Below, one piece after another: positions 7,949 through 15,936 of a stretch of DNA of 64,000 nucleotides (its first letter is position 1; the number at the start of each line of letters is the position of its first letter). Source of the stretch: SXRF01 sp038043465 (lineage in GTDB: Bacteria > Pseudomonadota > Alphaproteobacteria > Rickettsiales > SXRF01); NCBI GenBank assembly GCA_038043465.1, contig JBBTBX010000002.1, positions 62,001 to 126,000 on the forward strand. Direction: 5' to 3'. The position numbers and the translations under genes were made by a program. Below the pieces are notes generated by a model that worked only from the letters and a program-made list of their open reading frames with translations, was not told the origin of the DNA and searched no databases.

Positions 7949-8066
7949 GTTTATTTATGGAATTTGTCATTACCTTGCTTGCCGATGTTAAAAAGACACC
8001 TCTCTCCGAGGCTTTTGTACAGTCTATGGTTCTGTCGCTGGCTTCGCAAGATGTTGTTGTGGAAAA
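7947..8066. repeat. Direct repeat, copy 2 (start of intact serB)
   Basis: Second copy of the 120-bp block described at 7169-7288. It forms the start of the functional serB and still encodes MTNSINKL of miaA on the opposite strand, although there it runs on into antitoxin sequence (KTWQSEI). This shows the block was duplicated as a miaA/serB head-to-head unit. Confidence 0.95.
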
Positions 8067-8826
8067 AACGCAGTGGCTGGAAAAAGATATTGCCTGTGAC
8101 CTTTTCTTTTCACACTCCACACTCCATACTCCACACTCAATCGCGCAAGCGATTCTAGCCGACCAACCCTATGACGGCATTGTGCAGGCTGTAGAAACCC
8201 GCCATAAAAAGCTACTCATCAGCGATATGGATTCAACCATGATAACGGTGGAATGTATCGACGAACTGGCGGATTTTGTTGGTAAAAAAGCTGAAGTTTC
8301 GCTGATAACCGAACGTGCTATGAATGGAGAGTTAAACTTTGAAGCAGCACTTACAGAGCGTGTGGCACTGCTCGCAGGAATGCCCGAAGCGGTTTTGCAG
8401 GAATGTTATGACGAACGCGTTAAAATGATGGCAGGGGCGAAAGAGCTTATAACTGCGTTTAAGAAAAAAGGCGGCTATACAGTTCTGGTTTCGGGCGGGT
8501 TTACCTTTTTTACCTCGCGGGTGCGCAAGGAACTTGGCTTTGATGCTGATTTTGCCAATGAGCTGGAAATAGTGGATGGCAGGCTTACAGGAAGGGTAAA
8601 ATTACCAATTCTCGGCAAAGAAGCCAAACTAAAAACCCTGCAGGAAAGCTGCATAAAAATGGGCATTTCTTCTGCCGAAGTGCTGGCAATTGGCGATGGT
8701 GCTAATGATTTGCCGATGCTGATGGCAGCAGGTTTGGGCGTTGCCTATCACGCCAAACCAATCGTCCGCGCTCAGGCAAACGCTCAACTAAACCACTGTG
8801 ATTTATCGGTTTTAATGTGGATTTAG
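7957..8826 (+). CDS. serB: Phosphoserine phosphatase
   Basis: A 289-residue SerB performing the last step of serine synthesis. The N-terminal about 80 residues are an ACT-like region, followed by the HAD domain. Motif I is ISDMDSTMI with the nucleophilic Asp, then VECIDELADF; motif II Ser is in TVLVSGGFTFF; motif III/IV is AIGDGANDLPMLMAAGLGVAYHAKP. Length is normal. Between the N-terminal region and the HAD domain it contains SHSTLHTPHSIA, encoded by four 7-bp tandem units (8111-8138) that look like a later insertion. Its start lies in the duplicated block shared with miaA. Confidence 0.95.
   Translation: MEFVITLLADVKKTPLSEAFVQSMVLSLASQDVVVEKTQWLEKDIACDLFFSHSTLHTPHSIAQAILADQPYDGIVQAVETRHKKLLISDMDSTMITVECIDELADFVGKKAEVSLITERAMNGELNFEAALTERVALLAGMPEAVLQECYDERVKMMAGAKELITAFKKKGGYTVLVSGGFTFFTSRVRKELGFDADFANELEIVDGRLTGRVKLPILGKEAKLKTLQESCIKMGISSAEVLAIGDGANDLPMLMAAGLGVAYHAKPIVRAQANAQLNHCDLSVLMWI
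8111..8138 (+). repeat. Heptanucleotide array inside serB
   Basis: Four consecutive 7-bp units CACACTC, CACACTC, CATACTC, CACACTC. They encode the linker SHSTLHTPHS in SerB. It is one of eight degenerate 7-bp arrays in the window; the closest in sequence is the GAGTGTT array at 27064-27105 on the opposite strand. Confidence 0.85.
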
Positions 8827-9005
8827 TGAAATTGTCTTACACTTCCAGTGAGTATGTGCGTGAGCTTGTCCGCGAGGATCAGAAGAAAAAGTTGGAACAG
8901 CGTTTATCTTTGCTGATGCTTGAAGGGCTTGAGTCTGGTCAGCCTATTGTTGCTGATGCCAATTATTGGGATGCAAAACGGCGTTCTCTTACTCAAGAAA
9001 AATGA
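8826..9005 (+). pseudogene. Truncated ParD-type antitoxin
   Basis: From the GTG that overlaps the serB stop, the frame reads VKLSYTSSEYVRELVREDQK and then LSLLMLEGLESGQPIVADANYW. This is the C-terminal two thirds of the CC2985-type ParD family (SEYVRELIR..., LLEGLESG). The N-terminal ribbon-helix-helix strand that should begin MxxxNVSLP is missing, having been lost at the serB 3' end. DNA binding should be abolished. It overlaps the parE remnant by an ATGA junction, the normal parDE organisation. Confidence 0.75.
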
Positions 9006-9094
9006 AGCCTGTCCGCCTTACTCCAAAAGCCGATAGAGATGTTGATTCATGTTTTTTATGGATACAGAAAAATAATCCAGAGACCTCTGCATAA
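9002..9094 (+). pseudogene. ParE toxin remnant cut by MITE
   Basis: MKPVRLTPKADRDVDSCFLW followed by IQKNNPE is the N-terminus of a RelE/ParE toxin. After 27 residues the frame enters the MITE at 9081 and stops at the TAA in its terminal repeat (TSA then stop). The remaining about 70 residues are gone. It overlaps the truncated parD upstream. I see no continuation downstream of the MITE. Confidence 0.75.
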
Positions 9095-9209
9095 TGCGTC
9101 ATTGCGAGTGAAACGAAGCAATCCATCTTTCTATGATGCTTAATTTTACTGGATTGCCACGTCGGCTTCGCCTCCTCGCAATGACGAAAAACGCATTATG
9201 CAGAGGTCT
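9081..9209. mobile_element. MITE-like palindromic element with 19-bp terminal inverted repeats
   Basis: This 129-bp element begins AGACCTCTGCATAATGCGT and ends with its exact reverse complement, a perfect 19-bp terminal inverted repeat. Inside lies the GTCATTGCGAG palindrome seen alone at 359-461. It has no coding capacity. Related full copies are at 36857-37000 and 44401-44529. It disrupts the parE remnant. No target duplication is evident for this copy. Confidence 0.88.
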
Positions 9210-9249
9210 TTAAAGCAAAGTCATATGCGTTCGGAATGACAACGCAGCC

Positions 9250-9284
9250 TCCTGACCCCTGAATCCTGACCTCAGAACCCTGAC
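9250..9284. repeat. Heptanucleotide array at the spoT stop
   Basis: Five 7-bp units: TCCTGAC, CCCTGAA, TCCTGAC, CTCAGAA, CCCTGAC. The array ends at the spoT stop codon. The rest of the 9210-9283 gap holds nothing else I recognise. Confidence 0.8.
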
Positions 9285-11446
9285 TAAGTCTGCCACCGTT
9301 CCACGCTTTGAACTACGGCCTTACTTCGTAGATTTGCAATAATATTTCCCAGATGGCGCACATCACGCACCTCAATATCAATCAGCATTTCAAAAAAATC
9401 CATGGAGCGGTTGGTAATTTTGAAGTTACTGATATTTCCGTTTTCGCGGGCAATAACATTGGTAACCGTGGCAAGGGAAGCGGTTTCATTGCTCACATTG
9501 ACTTTCAAGCGACCAATATGGGAGCTGTCCGTCTGATCCCGTTCCCATGCCACATCAATCCAGCGTTCCGGTGAATCAGAATAATTCTCCAGAGTGTCAC
9601 AATCCATGGTGTGAATGGTTATACCTTTGCCGGTGGTGACAATTCCAACTATCCGGTCTCCCGGAATAGGATGGCAGCAACCGGCAAAATGAATAGCCAT
9701 ACCCGGCATCAATCCCCTTATAGGCATGGGGACTGCAGAACCAGTATCTTTTTTCCTGCGGAATGTGTTGGAGATACTGGAAAGCACCGAAGTAACACCG
9801 GTTGCCGGCAATGGTTTCTTCTGTCCGATAACAACTTCAAACACTTGTTGTCGGCTTATCAACCCTTCACCAACTTCGGCAATTACATCTTCAATATCTT
9901 TTTTGCCAAAAAACGGCAGGTGTGGTTCAATCAATTTTTCGACGAACACTTCGCCTTCCTGTTTGAAGGTTTTGGCAAGTATAGCCCTGCCAAGATTAAT
10001 ATATTCCGCACGCTGCGACACGCGCACATGCTTACGGATTTCGCTACGGGCTTTTCCGGTAACCACAAACCGTTCCCAGCTTGGCGATGGTGTCTGTGTT
10101 TTGCTAGTGATAATTTCCACCTGATCGCCGTTTTTAAGCTTAGTGCGTAGAGGAACAATGCGCCCGTTTATTTTCGCGCCAACACAGGTATCGCCAACGC
10201 CGGAGTGAACACCATAAGCAAAATCGACAGGGGTGGCATCGCGTGGGAATGCTAAAATATCGCCTTTAGGAGTAAAACAGAATACCTGATCCTGATACAT
10301 TTCAAGCTTGGTGTTCTCCAGAAACTCTTCAGGATTGTCGGATTGGTCAAGAATTTCCAGGAGTTCCCGTATCCACCGTAATTTTTTACCATCTTTACCT
10401 GCATTTTCACCCTGTTTGTATGACCAATGGGCTGCAAGTCCATATTCCGCCACTTCATCCATGTCATGGGAACGAATCTGGATTTCCACCCGTTGTTGTG
10501 CAGGTCCTAGAACCGAGGTGTGGATCGATTGATAGCCATTGGATTTAGGAGTTGAGATATAATCTTTGAACCGACCGGGAATAGTGTGCCATTCAGCATG
10601 TATAACGCCTAATGTCTGATAACATTCAGCAATAGTATCAACAGAAATACGAAACGCTACTATATCGGAAAGCTGCTCAAAGGCTATCTTCTTACTTTCC
10701 ATTTTTTTCCAGATGGAAAACGGTTTTTTCTCGCGCCCTTGAATATGGGCATTGGGTAGTCCTGCTGCTGACAATTTTTCCTGCAGGATTTCCATTGTCT
10801 TTTCGACTTCCGCCGCGCCTTGCTCCCGCAAAAACTGCATGCGGGTTACTATCGATTCGCGTGCTTCCGGATATAATTCGGCAAATGCCAGATCCTGTAA
10901 TTCTTCTTTGATACTTCGCATACCTATACGCTCAGCAAGTGCAGCATATATTTCCAATGTTTCTCTGGCGATGCGGTGCCGTTTTTCTGGATTCTTAATG
11001 TGCGACAGAGTTTCCATGTTATGCAAGCGGTCAGCAAGCTTAACCAGCAGCACGCGTAAATCCTGACTCATGGCGATGAGAAGTTTACGAAAATTTTCCG
11101 CCTGTTTGAGATTTTCTGATTTTCCTTCAAGCCGTGAAAGTTTGGTTACACCATCCACAAGATTGCGAATATCTTTACCGAAATTACTTTCAATGGACTC
11201 AAGCGTTGCATCGGTATCTTCCACTGTGTCATGTAGCAGTGCAGTAACAATAGAAGCAGTATCAAGCCTGTATTGTGTCAAACGATAAGCAACTTCGACA
11301 GGATGAGAAAAATACGCTTCGCCCGATGCGCGTTTCTGCGCTCCATGTGCTTCCATTGAAAATTGATAAGCTCGATTTATCAGATCTTCATTTGCGTCAG
11401 GATCATAAGATTTAATCTTATCGACCAATTCTTGTTGTTTAATCAT
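9284..11446 (-). CDS. spoT: Bifunctional (p)ppGpp synthetase/hydrolase (SpoT/Rsh)
   Basis: A long RelA/SpoT homologue. I prefer the ATG at 11446 (MIKQQELVDKIKSYDP, 720 residues) over a TTG 13 codons upstream. Domain order: HD hydrolase with HGAQKRASGEAYFSHPVEVA and LLHDTVEDT (intact His-Asp, so hydrolase active), synthetase with DIVAFRISV and RFKDYISTPKSNGYQSIHTS, TGS domain (VFCFTPKGDILAFP...DFAYGVHSGVGD), and a C-terminal ACT domain. It makes and degrades the stringent alarmone and is likely the sole long Rsh, as in most alphaproteobacteria. It is transcribed alone, divergent from the pilus cluster. Confidence 0.95.
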   Translation of the reverse strand: MIKQQELVDKIKSYDPDANEDLINRAYQFSMEAHGAQKRASGEAYFSHPVEVAYRLTQYRLDTASIVTALLHDTVEDTDATLESIESNFGKDIRNLVDGVTKLSRLEGKSENLKQAENFRKLLIAMSQDLRVLLVKLADRLHNMETLSHIKNPEKRHRIARETLEIYAALAERIGMRSIKEELQDLAFAELYPEARESIVTRMQFLREQGAAEVEKTMEILQEKLSAAGLPNAHIQGREKKPFSIWKKMESKKIAFEQLSDIVAFRISVDTIAECYQTLGVIHAEWHTIPGRFKDYISTPKSNGYQSIHTSVLGPAQQRVEIQIRSHDMDEVAEYGLAAHWSYKQGENAGKDGKKLRWIRELLEILDQSDNPEEFLENTKLEMYQDQVFCFTPKGDILAFPRDATPVDFAYGVHSGVGDTCVGAKINGRIVPLRTKLKNGDQVEIITSKTQTPSPSWERFVVTGKARSEIRKHVRVSQRAEYINLGRAILAKTFKQEGEVFVEKLIEPHLPFFGKKDIEDVIAEVGEGLISRQQVFEVVIGQKKPLPATGVTSVLSSISNTFRRKKDTGSAVPMPIRGLMPGMAIHFAGCCHPIPGDRIVGIVTTGKGITIHTMDCDTLENYSDSPERWIDVAWERDQTDSSHIGRLKVNVSNETASLATVTNVIARENGNISNFKITNRSMDFFEMLIDIEVRDVRHLGNIIANLRSKAVVQSVERWQT

Positions 11447-11643
11447 CTTATCATTATACTCAAAGATTGCTTTATTTACAAGCAACAGCTATGCCTCATA
11501 ATACAATATAAGTTATGCAACTGATGTTTTTTTACAACATTGTTTAATACTTTATAAACAGTTTCTGAATTAGACTCGGCAAAATTTGAGTAATGTGATA
11601 AGTTGGCTCGCTTTGCTCACAAACACTAAATTTGGGTAATGGA

Positions 11644-12627
11644 ATGTCTAGTCGTGCATTAATTATAGCTATTGTATTAGTGGTTGCTGGTCTGACAATT
11701 GTTTCATTGCGTGATTATTTCACCAGCGAACCTATCGTCATAGAAGCAGAGGAAGTTCAAGCTCCGCGTATATTGGTTGCAAAGCGCAATCTGATTAGCG
11801 GTTCCTTTATCCAGCCACAGGAAGATCTTGATTGGCAACCAATGCCAGCTGCAGCAGCTCCGGCTCCGGCGCAAGCACCAACTAATACCAATGAAAACAG
11901 AATTGGCAATATGCCGGAAGGCGAAGAAGATGGAGGAGTGCCAGAAGTAGCAACTGCAGATAATAATAATTATCAGTATGAAGGTTCAGTCGCGCTGGAA
12001 GATTTTAATGGAGCAGTTGTCAGGCGTACGATTCGTGCTGGTGAGCCAATAGTTGCTTCCATGTTGATGAAGCCAGGTGAGGGTGGGTTTATGTCGGCTG
12101 TTCTGGAACCGGGAAAGCGTGCAGTTTCTATTTCCGTGAATCCTATTTCTGGAAATGCCGGATTCGTTTCGCCGGGTGACAGAGTTGATTTGCTGCTTAC
12201 CTACAGAGTAAAAAATAGTGCGAATGCTGATAGTGGCGCAGAGGAATCAGTTGGTACTGAAACATTTGCACAGGGTGTACGTGTTCTTGCGGTTGATCAA
12301 TCTCTCGACAACCCGGAAAACAAAGCTATTCTTGCCAAGACTATTACGGTTGAGGTTACTCCGGTGCAGGCTGAAAAAATTTCAGTAGCATCCGAAATGG
12401 GTAAGATATCTGTAGCACTTGTAAGTACTGCTATTCCTTCTGTGGAAACTGGTGATGCAAAATCTTTTGAAAATGTGATTAGTCCTGCGATATCACCATC
12501 AAAGACTTACACTATGGATGGTGATGTAAGCAGTCTGCTTGGCGAAAAAGAAAATGCCACCAGCAAGGTTCGGATAATTCGTGGTGATAAAATTGAAACC
12601 CTAGAATTTTACCAGGATAAACAATGA
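11644..12627 (+). CDS. cpaB: Flp pilus assembly protein CpaB
   Basis: First gene of a seven-gene Tad pilus cluster. I take the ATG at 11644 (MSSRALIIAIVLVVAGLTIV, 327 residues), four codons inside a possible TTG start. An N-terminal membrane segment is followed by a SAF/RcpC domain (APRILVAKRNLISGSFIQPQ...RAGEPIVASML) and the GKRAVSISVNP...VSPGDRVDLLLTY core. An unusual 50-residue Ala/Pro/Asn-rich insert lies at about 60-115. CpaB/RcpC is a periplasmic partner of the secretin. The 11447-11643 gap upstream contains no pilin gene. Confidence 0.9.
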   Translation: MSSRALIIAIVLVVAGLTIVSLRDYFTSEPIVIEAEEVQAPRILVAKRNLISGSFIQPQEDLDWQPMPAAAAPAPAQAPTNTNENRIGNMPEGEEDGGVPEVATADNNNYQYEGSVALEDFNGAVVRRTIRAGEPIVASMLMKPGEGGFMSAVLEPGKRAVSISVNPISGNAGFVSPGDRVDLLLTYRVKNSANADSGAEESVGTETFAQGVRVLAVDQSLDNPENKAILAKTITVEVTPVQAEKISVASEMGKISVALVSTAIPSVETGDAKSFENVISPAISPSKTYTMDGDVSSLLGEKENATSKVRIIRGDKIETLEFYQDKQ

Positions 12628-14033
12628 AAAAACCTTTTTTTATTATTGCTGTAATAGCAAGCATGTTCTGTCTTAACTTACCAGTTTTCGCTGCTGATTC
12701 TCTGGTAAAAGTCGAAATCAACAAAGGGAAAATGATACGATTTTCTGCTCCCGCCAGCTCGGTTGTAGTTGCGGATCCTAACACAGCTGACATACAGGTA
12801 GTCTCTCCAAAAATGGTTTTTGTGTATGGTAAGAAAATTGGTGAAACATCGCTTTCAGCGGTTGGTGCTAATGATGAGACTATATTTCAAGGGGTGATTG
12901 ATGTTACCCATAACCTTAGCAGCCTGAAGCGTACTGTTGAGCGTCTTGCACCGGATTCCAATGTGACTTTCAAAACTGTTGATGGCGGTTTGGTGATTGA
13001 TGGATCTGCTGCATCAGTGCAGGAATCAGAAAATATCCGCAGTGTAGCCGCAGCTTTCGTCGGCACTGCCGATAGGGTGGTTAATATGATAACCACCAGC
13101 GGTGGTGATCAGGTAATGCTGCAGGTGAAAATTGTCGAAATGGCAAGAACCGATTTGAAAAGATTGGGCGTTAATCTGCAAGCATCACTGACTGGCGGCG
13201 GTATTGTATCGCAAGTGGTAAATGGTGCGGTGGCAGCAACAGCAATAAATGTTGCTCGTAACGGTGCGACTAATCTTCAGAGCACCTTAACTGGTGGTAG
13301 TGGCAGTATAAGCAGCATGATTGAGGCTTTGGAAACACAAGGTCTAGCTACAGTTCTTGCAGAGCCAAGCCTTACAACAGCAACCGGCAAGCCAGCCAGT
13401 TTCCTTGCTGGTGGGCAATATCCAATTCCGGTTGCCGGTGCTGATGGAACGGTAACAGTGCAATATCAACCTTTTGGTGTCGGTCTTAATTTTACCCCTG
13501 TGGTTATGGCGAATGACCGTATCAGCATTCTGGTAAATCCGGAAGTTAGCACCCTTAATTTTGCTAATCCTATACAGGTGGCTGGTTTCACCTATCCTAT
13601 TTTAGACACAAGAAGAGCTCAGGCAACAGTTGAGCTTGGCAGTGGTCAGACTTTTGTTCTGGCAGGGTTGCTCCGCAATGATACCAGCAACAATATAAGC
13701 AAGCTTCCCGGCGCGGGGGATTTGCCAATTCTTGGTGCGCTGTTCCGTTCGCAAAGCTTTCAAAACAATCAAACTGAGCTGGTGATTCTGGTCACTCCTT
13801 ATGTTGTGCGTCCGGTGTCAGATGCCAAGAAAATTCAGACTCCTATTGATGGGTTTAAGCCGCCTAGCGATATGGAGCGTTTATTGCTCGGCAGTCTATA
13901 TCAACAGGATAATATTCCTGATAATGCCATAGATGCACAGCCGGAAGAAAAAACAAAGTCATTGGAACTTCTTTCTCCAAGCGCAGGGGGAACCGCAAAA
14001 TTAAACGGCAAAAACGGATTTATTCTGGAGTAG
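12624..14033 (+). CDS. cpaC: Tad pilus secretin CpaC (RcpA)
   Basis: A 469-residue outer-membrane secretin of the Tad export machine, overlapping cpaB by 4 bp. It has a signal peptide (KKPFFIIAVIASMFCLNLPVFA), an N-terminal pilus/BON-type region (KVEINKGKMIRFSAPASSVVVADP), and the secretin core with EPSLTTATGKPASFLAGGQYPIP and the hallmark KLPGAGDLPILGALFRS. The C-terminal about 60 residues are variable. It should form the multimeric channel through which the pilus exits. Confidence 0.94.
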   Translation: MKKPFFIIAVIASMFCLNLPVFAADSLVKVEINKGKMIRFSAPASSVVVADPNTADIQVVSPKMVFVYGKKIGETSLSAVGANDETIFQGVIDVTHNLSSLKRTVERLAPDSNVTFKTVDGGLVIDGSAASVQESENIRSVAAAFVGTADRVVNMITTSGGDQVMLQVKIVEMARTDLKRLGVNLQASLTGGGIVSQVVNGAVAATAINVARNGATNLQSTLTGGSGSISSMIEALETQGLATVLAEPSLTTATGKPASFLAGGQYPIPVAGADGTVTVQYQPFGVGLNFTPVVMANDRISILVNPEVSTLNFANPIQVAGFTYPILDTRRAQATVELGSGQTFVLAGLLRNDTSNNISKLPGAGDLPILGALFRSQSFQNNQTELVILVTPYVVRPVSDAKKIQTPIDGFKPPSDMERLLLGSLYQQDNIPDNAIDAQPEEKTKSLELLSPSAGGTAKLNGKNGFILE

Positions 14034-14038
14034 GAACT

Positions 14039-14704
14039 ATGGAAATGTCGAAGTTAAGTATATTAGTTAGTGTTCTCGCTCTTCCTTTTCTGTCTGCCTG
14101 CACGGAAAATCTGGATTTTCAGGGATATAGCCCGCAGCAATATAATGCTGCCCATCCCAAGGAAAACAAACTGGAAACCCGGCATATGCTGATTGATCTG
14201 CGTTTTAAAGGAACAGCAAAGTCTTTATCGTCCAAGGACGTTCATGATTTGAAGCTTATCTTGGATAATATTAATCCTCATGCTGTGGATTATATAACCC
14301 TAAAATTTGACAAAGGAATGGCGCATAAAAAGCAACGCGTGGATAATGTCAAAAAAATGTTGAGCGATCTGGGTTACAACCATCCTATAAATATTATCAT
14401 AAAGGAAAAAATGCCTGTCAATAAGCTGGTTGTTGATGTTGTGCATGTCGGGGTTATTCCGCCTAATTGTCCGGATTGGAGAAAATCTCCGGTAACAACT
14501 TTTAGCAACACACCACACACTAATTATAGCTGTGCTGCTACTGTAAACCTTGGTCTTATGTTAGAAAACCCACGTGATTTAGTGCGCGGTCGTGATTCCA
14601 AAAGCAATAATTCTGAACGTGCTGATAAAGCCCTTAGCGATTATCGTACTGGCGTAGAATCCACTTCCGGTACTGCAACCGCTTCAACAATTACCGGTAA
14701 TTAG
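14039..14704 (+). CDS. cpaD: Tad pilus assembly lipoprotein CpaD
   Basis: A 221-residue lipoprotein with a lipobox LPFLSAC (Cys about residue 21) and the CpaD-type core: PNCPDWRK followed by FSNTPHTNYSCAATVNLGLMLENPRDLVRGRD. CpaD is the pilotin-like outer-membrane partner of CpaC. It follows cpaC by 5 bp with a clear GGAGTAGGA ribosome site. The C-terminus is Ser/Thr-rich. Confidence 0.9.
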   Translation: MEMSKLSILVSVLALPFLSACTENLDFQGYSPQQYNAAHPKENKLETRHMLIDLRFKGTAKSLSSKDVHDLKLILDNINPHAVDYITLKFDKGMAHKKQRVDNVKKMLSDLGYNHPINIIIKEKMPVNKLVVDVVHVGVIPPNCPDWRKSPVTTFSNTPHTNYSCAATVNLGLMLENPRDLVRGRDSKSNNSERADKALSDYRTGVESTSGTATASTITGN

Positions 14705-14721
14705 TATCAATATTGAGAATT

Positions 14722-15930
14722 ATGGAACAGCAGAACAATAATAAACCAAATTTTTTTGCCTTTGCTCAGGATAGCGCAGATAGGGCAGCTATCAAGGCAT
14801 TCACCGATGGTCAGGGATGGGATGATTCCTGTGTGATGCAGGGAGATATAACCACTGCCTCTCAATATCTGAAAACCAACCCTTCTCCGGCTTTGTTGTT
14901 GGTGGAAATTCCTTCAGCGCAGGAAGCCCCGGCATTACTTGATGAACTTGCTAATGTATGTGACGCACAAACAAAAGTCATAATTATCGGCACTATCAAT
15001 GAATATAGTTTTTATTGTTGGCTGGTGGATATCGGGGTATTCAGCTATTTGCTGCGCCCTTTAACTAAAGACGTTCTTGAAGCGACATATAAAAAATCTA
15101 TTGAACAGAATGCGCCGGTTAAGATAACCGAAAAAGAGCCAACGAAAATTATAGCAACAATTGGTGCGCGTGGCGGAGTAGGTGCTTCAACCATAGCCAT
15201 GAATCTTGCCGGGATTTTTGCTGAGTATGGTAATAAAAAAATAGCTTTGGTGGATATTGATCCATACACTGGCACAGTGTCACTTACTCAGGATTTAGAA
15301 CCAGCCCGTGGTCTGCGTGATGCTCTGGAAAAACCGGATCGCATAGACCCATTGTTTATAGATCAGGTTATGAGTAATCCATATAAGAATCTCTGGGTTT
15401 TAAGCGCGGAAGAACCACTCAAGGAATCAATCGAAATAAGTGATTCCACGGCTGAAGCTTTGATCCATGAACTATCTAATAAATATGATGTAGTGGTGTT
15501 GGATATTCCAAGGAATATGGGCAAGTTTGAGCATGAATGTTTAAAGAGAGCCCATCACGTTCTGCTGGTTGCAGAGCTTTCTCTGGCATCTCTGCGCGAC
15601 ACTCTGCGCCTCAGTGATTTAATAGTTGATACTTTTAAAATGCCACCGCCGATGGTGATTGCGAACCGCGTTGGGGTTGCACCTAAGAATGAAATGAGCG
15701 TCGCCGATTTTGAGAAGGGTATTACTGCGAAGATAGCTGAAAAGATAATGTATTCTCCGGATATATTCATGTATATCGGCAATGATATACCATCTATTGC
15801 CCATGCGAAAAATGCAATCCTTAAACCACTTTATTCACTGGCAAAGCATTTGTTTCCTGCTATTACGCTTGATGAAGTGCCAAAAGATAAAAACCTTCTT
15901 GGGTTCATGAAGAAAAAGAAAAAGGAATAA
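14722..15930 (+). CDS. cpaE: Tad pilus localisation ATPase CpaE/TadZ
   Basis: I use the ATG at 14722 (MEQQNNNKPNFFAF, 402 residues) behind a GAGA ribosome site. Residues about 1-130 are a receiver-like domain lacking an obvious phospho-Asp pocket; the rest is a MinD/ParA-type ATPase with the deviant Walker A GARGGVGASTIAMNLA, in which the usual lysine is replaced, as is common in TadZ. VALVDIDPYTGTVSLTQDLE is switch/Walker B. TadZ places the pilus apparatus at the pole in studied species. The C-terminus is Lys-rich (FMKKKKKE). Confidence 0.92.
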   Translation: MEQQNNNKPNFFAFAQDSADRAAIKAFTDGQGWDDSCVMQGDITTASQYLKTNPSPALLLVEIPSAQEAPALLDELANVCDAQTKVIIIGTINEYSFYCWLVDIGVFSYLLRPLTKDVLEATYKKSIEQNAPVKITEKEPTKIIATIGARGGVGASTIAMNLAGIFAEYGNKKIALVDIDPYTGTVSLTQDLEPARGLRDALEKPDRIDPLFIDQVMSNPYKNLWVLSAEEPLKESIEISDSTAEALIHELSNKYDVVVLDIPRNMGKFEHECLKRAHHVLLVAELSLASLRDTLRLSDLIVDTFKMPPPMVIANRVGVAPKNEMSVADFEKGITAKIAEKIMYSPDIFMYIGNDIPSIAHAKNAILKPLYSLAKHLFPAITLDEVPKDKNLLGFMKKKKKE

Positions 15931-15936
15931 AGAATT

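Noticed and set aside
9611..10150. 179-codon frame antisense to spoT
   Set aside because: Shadow of conserved spoT codons; no independent support.
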